Shown here piece by piece: positions 1 to 6,809 of a stretch of 10,875 nt of DNA. The position numbers and the translations under genes were made by a program. The DNA is from Rhodospirillales bacterium. Lineage in GTDB: Bacteria > Pseudomonadota > Alphaproteobacteria > SMXQ01. Position 1 is the stretch's first letter. Every line of letters starts with the position of its first letter. Location of the stretch: assembly GCA_024638585.1 (NCBI GenBank), contig JAHEKA010000041.1, positions 1 to 10,875 of the forward strand. Direction: 5' to 3'. The notes beneath the pieces are model-generated. The model worked only from the letters and a program-made list of their open reading frames with translations. It was not told the DNA's origin and ran no database searches.

Positions 1-241
1 GGAGGAAGGCGGACGGTTTTCCCTGCCCCATCCCAACCCTGCGACTTCCGTCCTGACGCCACGCCAGCGCCAAGTCCTGGAATTGATCGCCACCGGCAAG
101 CGCAATATCGATATCGCGGAGATCCTGGGCATCTCCCCACGCACCGTGCAGATCCACGTTTCAACGATTCTCAAACTTCTGAAGGTCAGCAACCGGACCG
201 AAGCGGCATTGCTTGCGCTGGGGCGCGATGCGGCGGACTAA
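1..241 (+). CDS. LuxR/GerE-type HTH transcriptional regulator, C-terminal fragment
   Basis: Only the last 79 codons are visible; the reading frame begins at base 2 and ends with TAA at 239-241. The fragment carries a complete C-terminal LuxR (GerE) DNA-binding domain: the LTPRQRQVLELIATGKRN entry motif, the scaffold helix, then the recognition helix around SPRTVQIHVSTIL, and the closing NRTEAALLAL helix. Such domains sit at the end of NarL/FixJ-type response regulators or autoinducer-type LuxR proteins. The upstream sensing or receiver domain lies outside the window, so the signal cannot be named. The gene runs toward the MetE-like gene and the two stops are 65 nt apart. That gap has a short aggc/gcct inverted repeat followed by three T residues, too weak to call a terminator. 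The family call is secure; the biological role is not. Confidence 0.88.
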   Translation, partial: EEGGRFSLPHPNPATSVLTPRQRQVLELIATGKRNIDIAEILGISPRTVQIHVSTILKLLKVSNRTEAALLALGRDAAD

Positions 242-306
242 GCGGCAGCGGCCATGGTCCGTTTACGAGGCCGGGGCCTTTCCCCCGCACTCGGCACGGC
301 AGGGGC

Positions 307-1434
307 TCAGGCGTCGGGCCAAAGCTCCCGCGCCACGTCCATCAGCCGCACCATCTTGTCGTGCTGTTGGTCGACACTCATGACGCCATCGACATTGCTG
401 GAAAAACCGCATTGCGGTGAAATCGCCAGCCGGTCTCGAGACACGAATCGGCTGGCTTCCTCGATCCGCGTCTTGAGCACCTCCTCCGCCTCCAGGTCAC
501 CGGACTTGGTGGTCATGGCGCCGATGACGACGGTCTTGTCGTCGGGCACCGCGGCAAGCGGTTCGAAGGAACCGGCGCGTTCCGAATCGTATTCCAGGAA
601 ATAGAAATTGATCCTCAGCTTGCGGAAAAGTTTTTCAGCGACCAGGTCATAGCCGCCGGCGGCCTGCCAATGGCCCGATTTGTTGCCCCGGCAGAGATGG
701 ATGCCGAAGGCGACACCGTCGGGAACGCCATCCACCAGCGCGTTGATGGCGTCGGTATAGATGTCGAGCAACTCCTCCCAGTCATCGCCGCGCGCGCTCA
801 GGCCGTCGCGGATTTCCTGATCGCCCAATTTCGCAATCGAGGTTTCGTCGATCTGGATGTAGCGGCACCCCGCCGCGGCCAGGGCTTCCATCTCGGCACG
901 ATAAGCCCCGGTCAGGTCGGACCAGAAATCGTCGAGGTTGGGATAGACATCCTCTGAGATATTGGCGCGGCCGGCCCGGAAATGGATATAGGCCGGACCC
1001 GGCAGGGTGACCTTGGGCAGGCCCGTGCGGGCGCAGGACGCCGTAAACTTGAAATCGTCGACATTCGTCGGGCCGGCCCAGGTCACCTTGTCGTAAATCT
1101 GCGGCACCCGTTGGCCGATCTCGTCGCCGCTGGAATCGTGATAGGCGAACTGGCCACGGATATCGGGCCCTTCGCGCAGTCCGGTGATCCCGTGGGTGGT
1201 GAAGCTGTCGTAATAGGAATGCCGGCGCAGCTCACCGTCGGTCACCACCCGGAAGCCAAGCCCTTCCTGCATGGCGACGACCTTGCGGATCTCCTCATCT
1301 TCGACCGCGCGCAGCCCCGCCGCGTCAATCCGCCCGGCCTCGAAATCCGCGCGGGCGGTTTTGATTTCGGCGGGCCGGACGAGGCTGCCGATCAACTCGG
1401 CACGGAAGGGGGGATCATGGGGAGCATCGGACAT
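307..1434 (-). CDS. MetE-like (cobalamin-independent methionine synthase II family) zinc methyl/alkyltransferase, short single-barrel form
   Basis: This 375-residue protein matches the C-terminal catalytic barrel of MetE, without the N-terminal half of the roughly 750-residue enzyme. Visible signatures are IGS at 15-17 (homocysteine-binding region in MetE), TDGE at 65-68, QIDE at 194-197, and a complete zinc ligand set by position: His246 and Cys248 in HLCRGN, Glu281, and Cys342 in SPQCGFSS. Standalone proteins of this size are usually annotated as methyltetrahydropteroyltriglutamate-homocysteine methyltransferases. The same family also holds epoxyalkane:coenzyme M transferases and other thiol-alkylating enzymes, so the substrate is open. 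The ATG is preceded by a GAGGTG Shine-Dalgarno at 1440-1445 with 5 nt spacing. It is the last gene of a leftward cluster, 100 nt behind an SDR, which favours a catabolic or specialised role over housekeeping methionine synthesis. The fold and zinc site are secure; the reaction is inferred. Confidence 0.85.
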   Translation of the reverse strand: MSDAPHDPPFRAELIGSLVRPAEIKTARADFEAGRIDAAGLRAVEDEEIRKVVAMQEGLGFRVVTDGELRRHSYYDSFTTHGITGLREGPDIRGQFAYHDSSGDEIGQRVPQIYDKVTWAGPTNVDDFKFTASCARTGLPKVTLPGPAYIHFRAGRANISEDVYPNLDDFWSDLTGAYRAEMEALAAAGCRYIQIDETSIAKLGDQEIRDGLSARGDDWEELLDIYTDAINALVDGVPDGVAFGIHLCRGNKSGHWQAAGGYDLVAEKLFRKLRINFYFLEYDSERAGSFEPLAAVPDDKTVVIGAMTTKSGDLEAEEVLKTRIEEASRFVSRDRLAISPQCGFSSNVDGVMSVDQQHDKMVRLMDVARELWPDA

Positions 1435-1534
1435 TCGGACACCTCGGACGTTTTCGATCGTTGTTAAGGGATGGGTCGGGAAATTAGTGTCTCAACACTG
1501 AGAATGAAACCTCTCGGTGGCCGCGCGCGGGGCC

Positions 1535-2422
1535 TCAGCCGCCTCTGGAAAGCGGGCTTTTTGTCCAGGCACGGTCGAGCGGTGTTTCGCGTTCCGGCAC
1601 AGGGAACACAGCAGGTTCACGGCAACCTTCGGCCGCCTGATCGGGGTCAAGCGCGGCATCCCAATGCTTGGCGATATAACGGCAGCCGGTGACACCATCG
1701 GATGCTTCGGACGCCAGCCACAAGGCCGGCGGCACGATGACCTCGGGCTCCATGCCGGCGCCGGGGAGCTGGCCCGAGCCAAACCTGGTGTTGACCGAAC
1801 CGCCCGGCCCCAGCGAATTGACGGTCACGCCGGTGCCCACCAGATCTTCGGCCCACACCAGGGTGGCCGCCTCCAGCGCCGCCTTGGACGGCCCGTAGGG
1901 ACTGTTCAGAGCCCGATGCATGGCGTCGACATTCTTGGAGATATTGATGATGCGTCCCCAGCCCGCCTTGATCATATGAGGAGTTGCCGCCCGTGCCATC
2001 AGAAACGGCCCGTTGACGTTGGTCTCCATCACTTCGCAATAGCCCGCCGTATCCGCCTCATAGAACGGAATACGGCGCCTGCCGCCGGTGCCGACATAGC
2101 GCCCACTCTTACCGGCGTTGTTGACCAGGATATCGAGCCCGGCAAAAGCGGCGATGGTATCGTCCACGGCGCGCCGGCAATCGGCCCATTTGCCGACATC
2201 ACCCAGGATGCCGAGCGCCTTGCCCCCCGCGGCCTCGATCTCCGCCACGACGGCGTCGATCTCGGCCTTGATGTCGGCCTCGGTCTCGTCGGATCCGGGC
2301 GCCGCCATCACGCCGACGCCGGCGGCCCCCGCCCGGGCGAAGGCGATCGCCATCTCGCGGCCCATGCCCCGGCAACCGCCCGTTACCAGCGCCACCTTTC
2401 CGGCCAGAACGCCGTCGCTCAT
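1535..2422 (-). CDS. SDR-family NAD(P)-dependent oxidoreductase
   Basis: A 295-residue short-chain dehydrogenase/reductase. Numbering from the chosen start, the dinucleotide-binding motif TGGCRGMG is at 14-21, NNAG at 101-104, the catalytic YGPSK at 176-180 (Tyr176, Lys180) and the PG motif after the last core strand at 206-207. The start at 2422 is chosen because MSDGVLAGKVALVTGG is a normal SDR N-terminus and a GGAG-type ribosome site (around 2431-2437) sits about 8 nt upstream; a longer in-frame start at 2464 would add 14 basic residues with no family support. Two oddities: the residue 13 positions before the catalytic Tyr, normally Ser or Thr, is Lys163, with Ser162 beside it; and a C-terminal tail of about 45 residues follows the usual SDR end. 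It lies 64 nt downstream of the VOC gene and is probably co-transcribed with it. The substrate is unknown. Confidence 0.88.
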   Translation of the reverse strand: MSDGVLAGKVALVTGGCRGMGREMAIAFARAGAAGVGVMAAPGSDETEADIKAEIDAVVAEIEAAGGKALGILGDVGKWADCRRAVDDTIAAFAGLDILVNNAGKSGRYVGTGGRRRIPFYEADTAGYCEVMETNVNGPFLMARAATPHMIKAGWGRIINISKNVDAMHRALNSPYGPSKAALEAATLVWAEDLVGTGVTVNSLGPGGSVNTRFGSGQLPGAGMEPEVIVPPALWLASEASDGVTGCRYIAKHWDAALDPDQAAEGCREPAVFPVPERETPLDRAWTKSPLSRGG

Positions 2423-2486
2423 CGCCTCTTCTCCTCCCCGCCCAGGGCGTCCCCGTCGGGCCACGCCAGCCGGCTCAAAGTGCGCC

Positions 2487-2960
2487 TCATGCCTTGGGCG
2501 GCGCCATGCCCGCCTCGCTCAATTCCTTCACCGCCTCGTCGGTCTTCTCGATTCTACCGACACCCATGCCCTTGAGCACGTGGTCGGCCTTGGTGAACTG
2601 GATCCCAGCATAGGACACCACCTCGATCCGGTTGCCCCAGGGATCGCGGAAATTGAGCCGTTCGCCGACCCGCTCCGCGCCCGCCGCCTCCAACGCCTCG
2701 GCTACGCCGTCTCGATCGTCCACCACCAGGCCGAAATGGCGCTTGGTGTCGGGCCCCCCATCGCGCTTGTTGATGGTGAGCTGGATGAACTGGTCACCCA
2801 TGCCGATGAAGGCGTTGTGATCGCCGCGCCCACGCAGGGTGAAATCGAAAATGGCGCCGTAGAAGTCCAACGCCTCATCCAGGTCGCCGACCTCCAGCAC
2901 CACGTGGTTGATGCCCAGCACCCGCGCCTTACGGGGCGCCCCTTTGCCACTGTCGTCCAT
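2487..2960 (-). CDS. VOC superfamily (glyoxalase/dioxygenase fold) protein
   Basis: A 157-residue single-domain vicinal-oxygen-chelate protein. The opening motif GINHVVLEVGDLDEALDFY (17-35) is typical of the first beta-alpha-beta unit, and a second unit starts at KRHFGLVVDD with His75. Candidate metal ligands by spacing are His19, His75 and Glu113, the last in DPWGNRIEV, the usual final VOC strand. The start is set at 2960, where GGAG lies 6 nt upstream; the ORF stays open another 38 codons but that part has no family resemblance. VOC members include glyoxalase I, ring-cleavage dioxygenases, isomerases and fosfomycin-inactivating transferases, so no reaction can be assigned. As first gene of the leftward cluster it probably works with the SDR and MetE-like enzyme. 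The 163-nt upstream gap to the tRNA holds no gene and no convincing promoter; it has a 6-bp inverted repeat CTTGGC/GCCAAG at 3001-3006 and 3020-3025. Confidence 0.84.
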   Translation of the reverse strand: MDDSGKGAPRKARVLGINHVVLEVGDLDEALDFYGAIFDFTLRGRGDHNAFIGMGDQFIQLTINKRDGGPDTKRHFGLVVDDRDGVAEALEAAGAERVGERLNFRDPWGNRIEVVSYAGIQFTKADHVLKGMGVGRIEKTDEAVKELSEAGMAPPKA

Positions 2961-3123
2961 TGCGTTCTCCCCAGATTGCCGCGTGTCACTCTGCCCGGCC
3001 CTTGGCGCATTGTTCAAAAGCCAAGCTGCCCGCCCCTTGAAAATAGGCGAACACCCACAGCCAGGGAAGGGCAATCGAGAACCATCCCCGACCCCACTCG
3101 GTCCTGACAGGCATTTGGGATGA

Positions 3124-3199
3124 TGGTGGGCCCGGCAGGATTCGAACCTGCGACAACACCGTTATGAGCGGTGGGTTCTAACCGCTGAACTACGGGCCC
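3124..3199 (-). tRNA. tRNA-Ile (CAU anticodon, lysidine-type Ile2)
   Basis: On the minus strand the 76 bases fold as a full cloverleaf: 7-bp acceptor stem GGGCCCG/CGGGCCC, D-arm GTTC/GAAC, anticodon stem CACCG/CGGTG with loop CTCATAA, and T-arm around GGTTCGAATCC. Discriminator A and CCA are encoded (TGG at 3124-3126). The anticodon CAT is at 3166-3164. CAU could mean initiator Met, elongator Met or Ile2. The acceptor pairs C4-G69 and C5-G68 are TilS identity features of tRNA-Ile2, the first pair is G-C rather than the mismatch of an initiator, and the body resembles alphaproteobacterial Ile2 genes. C34 should be modified to lysidine so the tRNA reads AUA. Elongator Met is the main alternative. 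Confidence 0.9.
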
Positions 3200-3205
3200 G
3201 GAGGA

Positions 3206-3233
3206 AAGGTACTCTTCTCCAGGCCGCGGTCAA
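3206..3233 (-). promoter_or_regulatory. Candidate promoter for tRNA-Ile
   Basis: On the minus strand TTGACC (3233-3228, five of six to the sigma-70 -35) is followed after 16 nt by TACCTT (3211-3206, three of six). It would start transcription almost at the mature tRNA 5' end, unusually close. The -35 falls in the loop of the 3219-3239 hairpin. Read-through from the hydrolase gene is the alternative source of the tRNA. Confidence 0.28.
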
Positions 3234-3239
3234 GCCTGG
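3219..3239 (-). terminator. Weak hairpin between hydrolase gene and tRNA
   Basis: A perfect 6-bp inverted repeat, CCAGGC at 3219-3224 and GCCTGG at 3234-3239 with a 9-nt loop, lies just after the hydrolase stop. No T-tract follows on the minus strand, so if it ends the rpoD-hydrolase transcript it is not a classical intrinsic terminator. Confidence 0.22.
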
Positions 3240-3256
3240 GCGGTTGGGTTGGCGGA

Positions 3257-4606
3257 TCAAACCTCATTGAGCACCGCCCGCAGGCGATCGAACGGGGCCG
3301 GGTCCCGGTAAAGGCTCAAGGACGCGGTGAAATGGCCGAGATCATGCTGGAACAGGTTGACGTCCGGCACCTGCCATTTGCGGACCAGCGCCTCTCCCTC
3401 GGCATAAGGCGTAATGGTGTCGCGGCGCCCCAACAGCACGACGATCTTCTCACCCGCCAGCGCCTGGGCGCTGCCCGGCTGCAACAGCGGTGCCCAGCGT
3501 TCGAGCCGATCCCGGGTCCAGCCCTCGCGGTCAAGAACATCTACGGCGCCAATGGCGCGGGGCAGGCTGCCCGCCACCGCCGCTTCCAGTACCGAGGCGC
3601 TGGAGGTGACCAGGAGCGCGGCATCGGGGCGCATTTCCGGCGGCCAATGGGCCGCGGCGCCGACCACCAGCTGGGCCGACAACGCACCCAGGCTGACCCC
3701 GCCGACCGCCACCGGTCCGCCGAACTCCGCTCGCGCCCAGGCGATGAGCTCCCCCAATTCCCGGACATGGGCCTCGAAATAATTGAGCATCCCCATCGGG
3801 CCAAGGGCGAAGACCGGCTCGCCCCCGAAATAGCCCGTGCGCCGGCGACGCCCATGGTAGGGCCCTTCGGGGCGCACCACCGCGAGCCCCGAAGAGGCGA
3901 GCCGTTGGGCGGGACCGTTCTCTTCCAGCCAGTACTCCATCTCCATGCATATGCCGTGGGTGAAGATCAGGACGGGATGGGGGCCCTCCCCATGGGGCCG
4001 CTCCACCCGGGCCCAAAGGGTTTCGCTTTCACCGCCGACGTCGCTTGGTGTCCGCAGCCAATGGGTATCGAAGCGCGGTCCCGCTATCACGCGCGAGGTT
4101 TCGAACCGGGCAGGCCCCGCCGCCGGGAACGCCGCGGCCGGTGCCGCCAGCCGATGACCATGGCGGAGTTCGACGGCTTCGCGATCGACCATGGACCAGG
4201 CAATCGGCGGAACCCCCTTTGCCAGACCATGTCTCATGAATTCGACACGGCCCAGCATCAGCGACTGCGCGGCCAGTGCGCGGCTGCGCTCGATCTCCGC
4301 AAGCGCCCCGGCATCCGGCGGTACGGAGCCGAAGAAGGCGTCTTCCCAGCGGCGGACGGCCGCCTCATAGGCCTCGATCCTGGGGCCAAGCCGCGCCAGG
4401 GCCTGCTCCGCCGCCCGCCGCCTGCCCGCATAGGCCGGGATCACGGCCGCCAGGCGGTCGGCATCGCCTTCGGCCGCCAAAGCGGCGGCCCAAGCCCGGG
4501 AGAGGGGGAAATAGTGGCGCGCGATGGCCCACACCGCCATGCGGTCATAGGCCGGACGCAGAAACAGCCTGGACAGCGGCGATCGCAGCAATGCGGCGAG
4601 GCCCAA
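3257..4606 (-). CDS. Alpha/beta hydrolase with long N-terminal region (possibly ABHD18-like)
   Basis: A 449-residue protein whose C-terminal two-thirds is an alpha/beta hydrolase. Landmarks are the strand and oxyanion motif LIFTHGICM (213-221), the nucleophile elbow GVSLG with Ser305, Asp396 in LGRRDTITP, and His425 in HDLGHF, giving a full Ser-Asp-His triad in the right order. The first 200 residues are helix-rich with several Arg and aromatic residues and no clear signal peptide, so a cytoplasmic enzyme is likely. The layout recalls the ABHD18 family, but I cannot confirm that. The substrate, perhaps an ester or lipid, is unknown. The start is TTG at 4606, the first possible codon after the in-frame TAA at 4622-4624. 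An AGAGG site lies 11 nt upstream, longer than usual; the next in-frame ATG is at codon 23. It follows rpoD by 21 nt in the same frame and is probably co-transcribed. Confidence 0.78.
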   Translation of the reverse strand: MGLAALLRSPLSRLFLRPAYDRMAVWAIARHYFPLSRAWAAALAAEGDADRLAAVIPAYAGRRRAAEQALARLGPRIEAYEAAVRRWEDAFFGSVPPDAGALAEIERSRALAAQSLMLGRVEFMRHGLAKGVPPIAWSMVDREAVELRHGHRLAAPAAAFPAAGPARFETSRVIAGPRFDTHWLRTPSDVGGESETLWARVERPHGEGPHPVLIFTHGICMEMEYWLEENGPAQRLASSGLAVVRPEGPYHGRRRRTGYFGGEPVFALGPMGMLNYFEAHVRELGELIAWARAEFGGPVAVGGVSLGALSAQLVVGAAAHWPPEMRPDAALLVTSSASVLEAAVAGSLPRAIGAVDVLDREGWTRDRLERWAPLLQPGSAQALAGEKIVVLLGRRDTITPYAEGEALVRKWQVPDVNLFQHDLGHFTASLSLYRDPAPFDRLRAVLNEV

Positions 4607-4627
4607 GGGACCGCGCGCCTCTTAGGG

Positions 4628-6631
4628 TTAGGTATCCAGGAAGGATCTCAGCAAGCGCGAACGCGACGGATGCTTGAGCTTCCTGAGCGCCTTGGCCTCG
4701 ATCTGGCGAATACGTTCCCGGGTGACCGAGAACTGCTGGCCGACCTCTTCCAAGGTGTGATCGGTATTCATGCCGATCCCGAACCGCATCCTGAGAACCC
4801 GTTCCTCGCGCGGGGTGAGCGAGGCCAGAACCCGCGTGGTGGTTTCGCGCAGATTGGACTGGATCGCCGCCTCGACCGGAAGGACCGCGTTCTTGTCCTC
4901 GATAAAATCGCCCAGATGGCTGTCTTCCTCATCGCCGATGGGGGTCTCGAGGCTGATCGGTTCCTTGGCGATCTTCAGCACCTTGCGCACCTTCTCCAAC
5001 GGCATGCCGAGCCGTTCGGCCAGCTCCTCGGGCGTCGGCTCGCGGCCGAACTCATGGAGCATCTGACGCGAGGTGCGCACCAGCTTGTTGATGGTCTCGA
5101 TCATATGCACCGGGATGCGGATGGTCCGGGCCTGGTCCGCGATCGAGCGGGTGATGGCCTGGCGAATCCACCAGGTGGCGTAGGTCGAGAATTTATAGCC
5201 GCGCCGGTATTCAAACTTATCCACCGCCTTCATCAGGCCGATATTGCCTTCCTGGATGAGGTCCAGGAACTGCAGGCCGCGGTTGGTGTACTTCTTGGCG
5301 ATGGAGATCACCAGGCGCAGGTTGGCCTCGACCATCTCCTTCTTGGCCCGGGCCGCCTCGCGCTCACCCTTCTGGACGCGGTTGACGATGCGCTTGAACT
5401 CGCTGATGTCGAGCATCGCCCGGCCCAGCACCTCGGCGATGTCGCCACGTATTTCCTTGATTTCGTCCCGATGCTTGGTGGCGAAAGCCTTCCAGCCCTT
5501 GTCCTTGAGACGGGAAATCCGCCGCAGCCAGTTAGGATCCATCTCCTGACCGGAATAGCGCTCGAGGAATTCCTCACGCTTGACGCGGCATTTCATCGCG
5601 TAGCGCAGCAACTGGCCTTCCTTCTGCACCAGCCGGCGGTTGAGCCCGTAGAGCTCGTCCATCAACTGCTCGATACGGCCGTTGTTGAGATGCACGTTTT
5701 CCATCAGCTCGATGAGTTCGCCGGTCAGCTTGTCGTAGCGACGGTTCGACGCAGGCGTCAGGTCTTCGCCCTTGCGCACGGCTTCAAGGCGCTTGCCCTG
5801 CAGCGTCATCAGCTTCTTGTAGGTCTTGGCGATGTCGTCGAAATTCTCCAGCACCTGGGGCTTGAGCTTCGCTTCCAAGGCGGCAAGCGAGAGGTTGGCC
5901 TCGCCCTCCTCGTCGTCCTTGTCCTCGTCGTCCTCGTTCTCTTTCGACGAATCCTTGGAGTCCGCGGCCTCGGCCTTGTTTTCGCCGTCGGGCTTGCCGT
6001 CGACGCCGTTGGCATCGGCCGACTGCTTGTTGGCCGCCTCGGGTCCGCCGCCATAGGTCGCGTCCAGGTCGATGATGTCGCGCAGAAGAAGCTCATCGTT
6101 CTTGAGCGCGTCGCGCCATTCGATGATCGCGGCCAGCGTCAGCGGGCTTTCACAGATACCGCCGATCATCTCTTCGCGACCGGCCTCGATACGCTTGGCG
6201 ATCCTGATTTCGCCCTCACGCGACAGCAGCTCGACGGAGCCCATCTCGCGCAGGTACATGCGCACGGGATCGTCGGTGCGTCCGTATTCCTCTTCGTTCG
6301 AGCTTTCGGCAGCCTTTTCCGGCTTGGCTTGCTCGCCTTCGGCGGGACGGGCAGCGGCCTCTTCGCCCTCCTCGTTCTCGACGACATTGATGCCCATCTC
6401 ATTGAGTTGGGCCATGGTGTCCTCGATCTGTTCCGAGGTAAACTGGTCCTGGGGCAGCGCGGTGTTGAGCTCGTCATAGGTGACGTAGCCCCGCTCCTTG
6501 CCCTTGGCCAACATCTTCTTGATGGTGGCGCCCAGCGAATCGATGACGGGACCTTCAGGGGTTGATTCGTCCTGTGAGTCCTCGGATTCTGCCGGCTTCT
6601 GCTGTTTTTTCGCTGCTATCTTGGTCGCCAT
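4628..6631 (-). CDS. rpoD: RNA polymerase primary sigma factor (sigma-70)
   Basis: A 667-residue housekeeping sigma factor that directs core RNA polymerase to -10/-35 promoters. Region 1.1 spans about 28-85 and region 1.2 begins at DPVRMYLREMG (121-131). A long non-conserved region (about 150-410) contains an acidic stretch at 232-244. Region 2 is about 434-510, including ANLRLV, the core-binding LDLIQEGNIGLMKAVDKFEY segment and FSTYATWWIRQAITR for -10 recognition and melting. Region 3 is about 511-590. Region 4 covers 603-656 with the -35-reading helix-turn-helix at 627-646 (LEEVGQQFSVTRERIRQIEA). The family is unmistakable. The start fits the family; GAGGAG lies 14 nt upstream, long spacing, while GGGTG sits 8 nt away. 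dnaG lies 173 nt upstream and a hydrolase 21 nt downstream. The gene ends TAA-CCC-TAA, a tandem in-frame stop. A candidate promoter and paired dyads precede it, so it can probably be expressed separately from dnaG. Confidence 0.98.
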   Translation of the reverse strand: MATKIAAKKQQKPAESEDSQDESTPEGPVIDSLGATIKKMLAKGKERGYVTYDELNTALPQDQFTSEQIEDTMAQLNEMGINVVENEEGEEAAARPAEGEQAKPEKAAESSNEEEYGRTDDPVRMYLREMGSVELLSREGEIRIAKRIEAGREEMIGGICESPLTLAAIIEWRDALKNDELLLRDIIDLDATYGGGPEAANKQSADANGVDGKPDGENKAEAADSKDSSKENEDDEDKDDEEGEANLSLAALEAKLKPQVLENFDDIAKTYKKLMTLQGKRLEAVRKGEDLTPASNRRYDKLTGELIELMENVHLNNGRIEQLMDELYGLNRRLVQKEGQLLRYAMKCRVKREEFLERYSGQEMDPNWLRRISRLKDKGWKAFATKHRDEIKEIRGDIAEVLGRAMLDISEFKRIVNRVQKGEREAARAKKEMVEANLRLVISIAKKYTNRGLQFLDLIQEGNIGLMKAVDKFEYRRGYKFSTYATWWIRQAITRSIADQARTIRIPVHMIETINKLVRTSRQMLHEFGREPTPEELAERLGMPLEKVRKVLKIAKEPISLETPIGDEEDSHLGDFIEDKNAVLPVEAAIQSNLRETTTRVLASLTPREERVLRMRFGIGMNTDHTLEEVGQQFSVTRERIRQIEAKALRKLKHPSRSRLLRSFLDT
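5907..5934. repeat. Two 13-bp direct repeats inside rpoD acidic segment
   Basis: TCCTCGTCGTCCT occurs at 5907-5919 and again at 5922-5934, a period of 15 bp, that is five codons. On the coding strand it specifies the Asp/Glu/Lys-rich part of the non-conserved region around residues 233-242. It is low-complexity coding sequence that could change length by slippage without shifting frame. Confidence 0.7.
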
Positions 6632-6748
6632 AGACTGATCACCCGCTCCTCTAAGCCAAATATTACGTCTGGGATCAACGCATAATTGGACGCGCGCAGC
6701 CGCAGCGCGGCCGCCCCCATTTCAGGCCCGCGCGATACGGTCCGACAG

Positions 6749-6776
6749 ATTTAAGGACTAACGACATGAAATTCAA
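6749..6776 (-). promoter_or_regulatory. Candidate rpoD promoter in the dnaG-rpoD gap
   Basis: On the minus strand TTGAAT (6776-6771, four of six to the -35 consensus) is followed after 16 nt by TTAAAT (6754-6749, four of six to TATAAT). The predicted start near 6742 would give a leader of about 110 nt. The -35 overlaps the 6767-6775 dyad, so a protein bound there could block it. A second possible -10, TACAAT at 6789-6784, lies between the dyads but has no acceptable -35. The remaining gap (6678-6740) is GC-rich with a short CGCGC/GCGCG repeat. Confidence 0.3.
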
Positions 6777-6809
6777 TCCATTTATTGTATAAAAAGCGTG
6801 AATTTCATG
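6765..6809. promoter_or_regulatory. Paired dyads (11-bp inverted repeat) at the dnaG/rpoD boundary
   Basis: CATGAAATTCA at 6765-6775 and TGAATTTCATG at 6799-6809 are perfect inverted copies separated by 23 nt. Each arm contains its own 9-bp palindrome, TGAA-A-TTCA (6767-6775) and TGAA-T-TTCA (6799-6807), with centres 32 bp apart, close to three helical turns. The right copy covers the dnaG stop codon (6805-6807). Two readings are possible: tandem operator sites for a dimeric repressor bracketing a promoter, or an 11-bp RNA stem with a 23-nt loop affecting mRNA processing between dnaG and rpoD. No T-tract follows on either strand, which argues against a terminator. The repeat is certain; its function is not. 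Confidence 0.55.

Noticed and set aside
1486..1503. Overlapping small hairpins AGTGT/ACACT and TCTCA/TGAGA between the SDR and MetE-like genes
   Set aside because: Mutually exclusive 5-bp stems with no associated U-tract, anti-terminator partner or ORF; too short to support an attenuator.
1517..3107. Two long plus-strand ORFs (352 and 329 codons) opposite the SDR and VOC genes
   Set aside because: Low-complexity Arg/Pro/His-rich or Ser/Ala-rich translations without domains, lying over well-supported SDR and VOC genes on the other strand.
5217..5225. TTATCCACC, eight of nine bases of a DnaA box
   Set aside because: It lies inside the highly conserved rpoD region 2 coding for VDKFEY, so the match is explained by the protein sequence.
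3332..6565. A 1,077-codon open frame on the plus strand opposite rpoD and the hydrolase gene
   Set aside because: It shares codon boundaries with both minus-strand genes. Stops in this frame need TTA, CTA or TCA codons in the sense genes, which are rare at high GC, so the frame stays open by composition. The protein has no recognisable domain and the opposite strand encodes certain genes.
6675..6767. A 30-codon minus-strand ORF (MSLVLKSVGPYR...) between dnaG and rpoD
   Set aside because: It starts inside the dyad with no clear ribosome site and shows no recognisable motif; conservation would be needed to support it.
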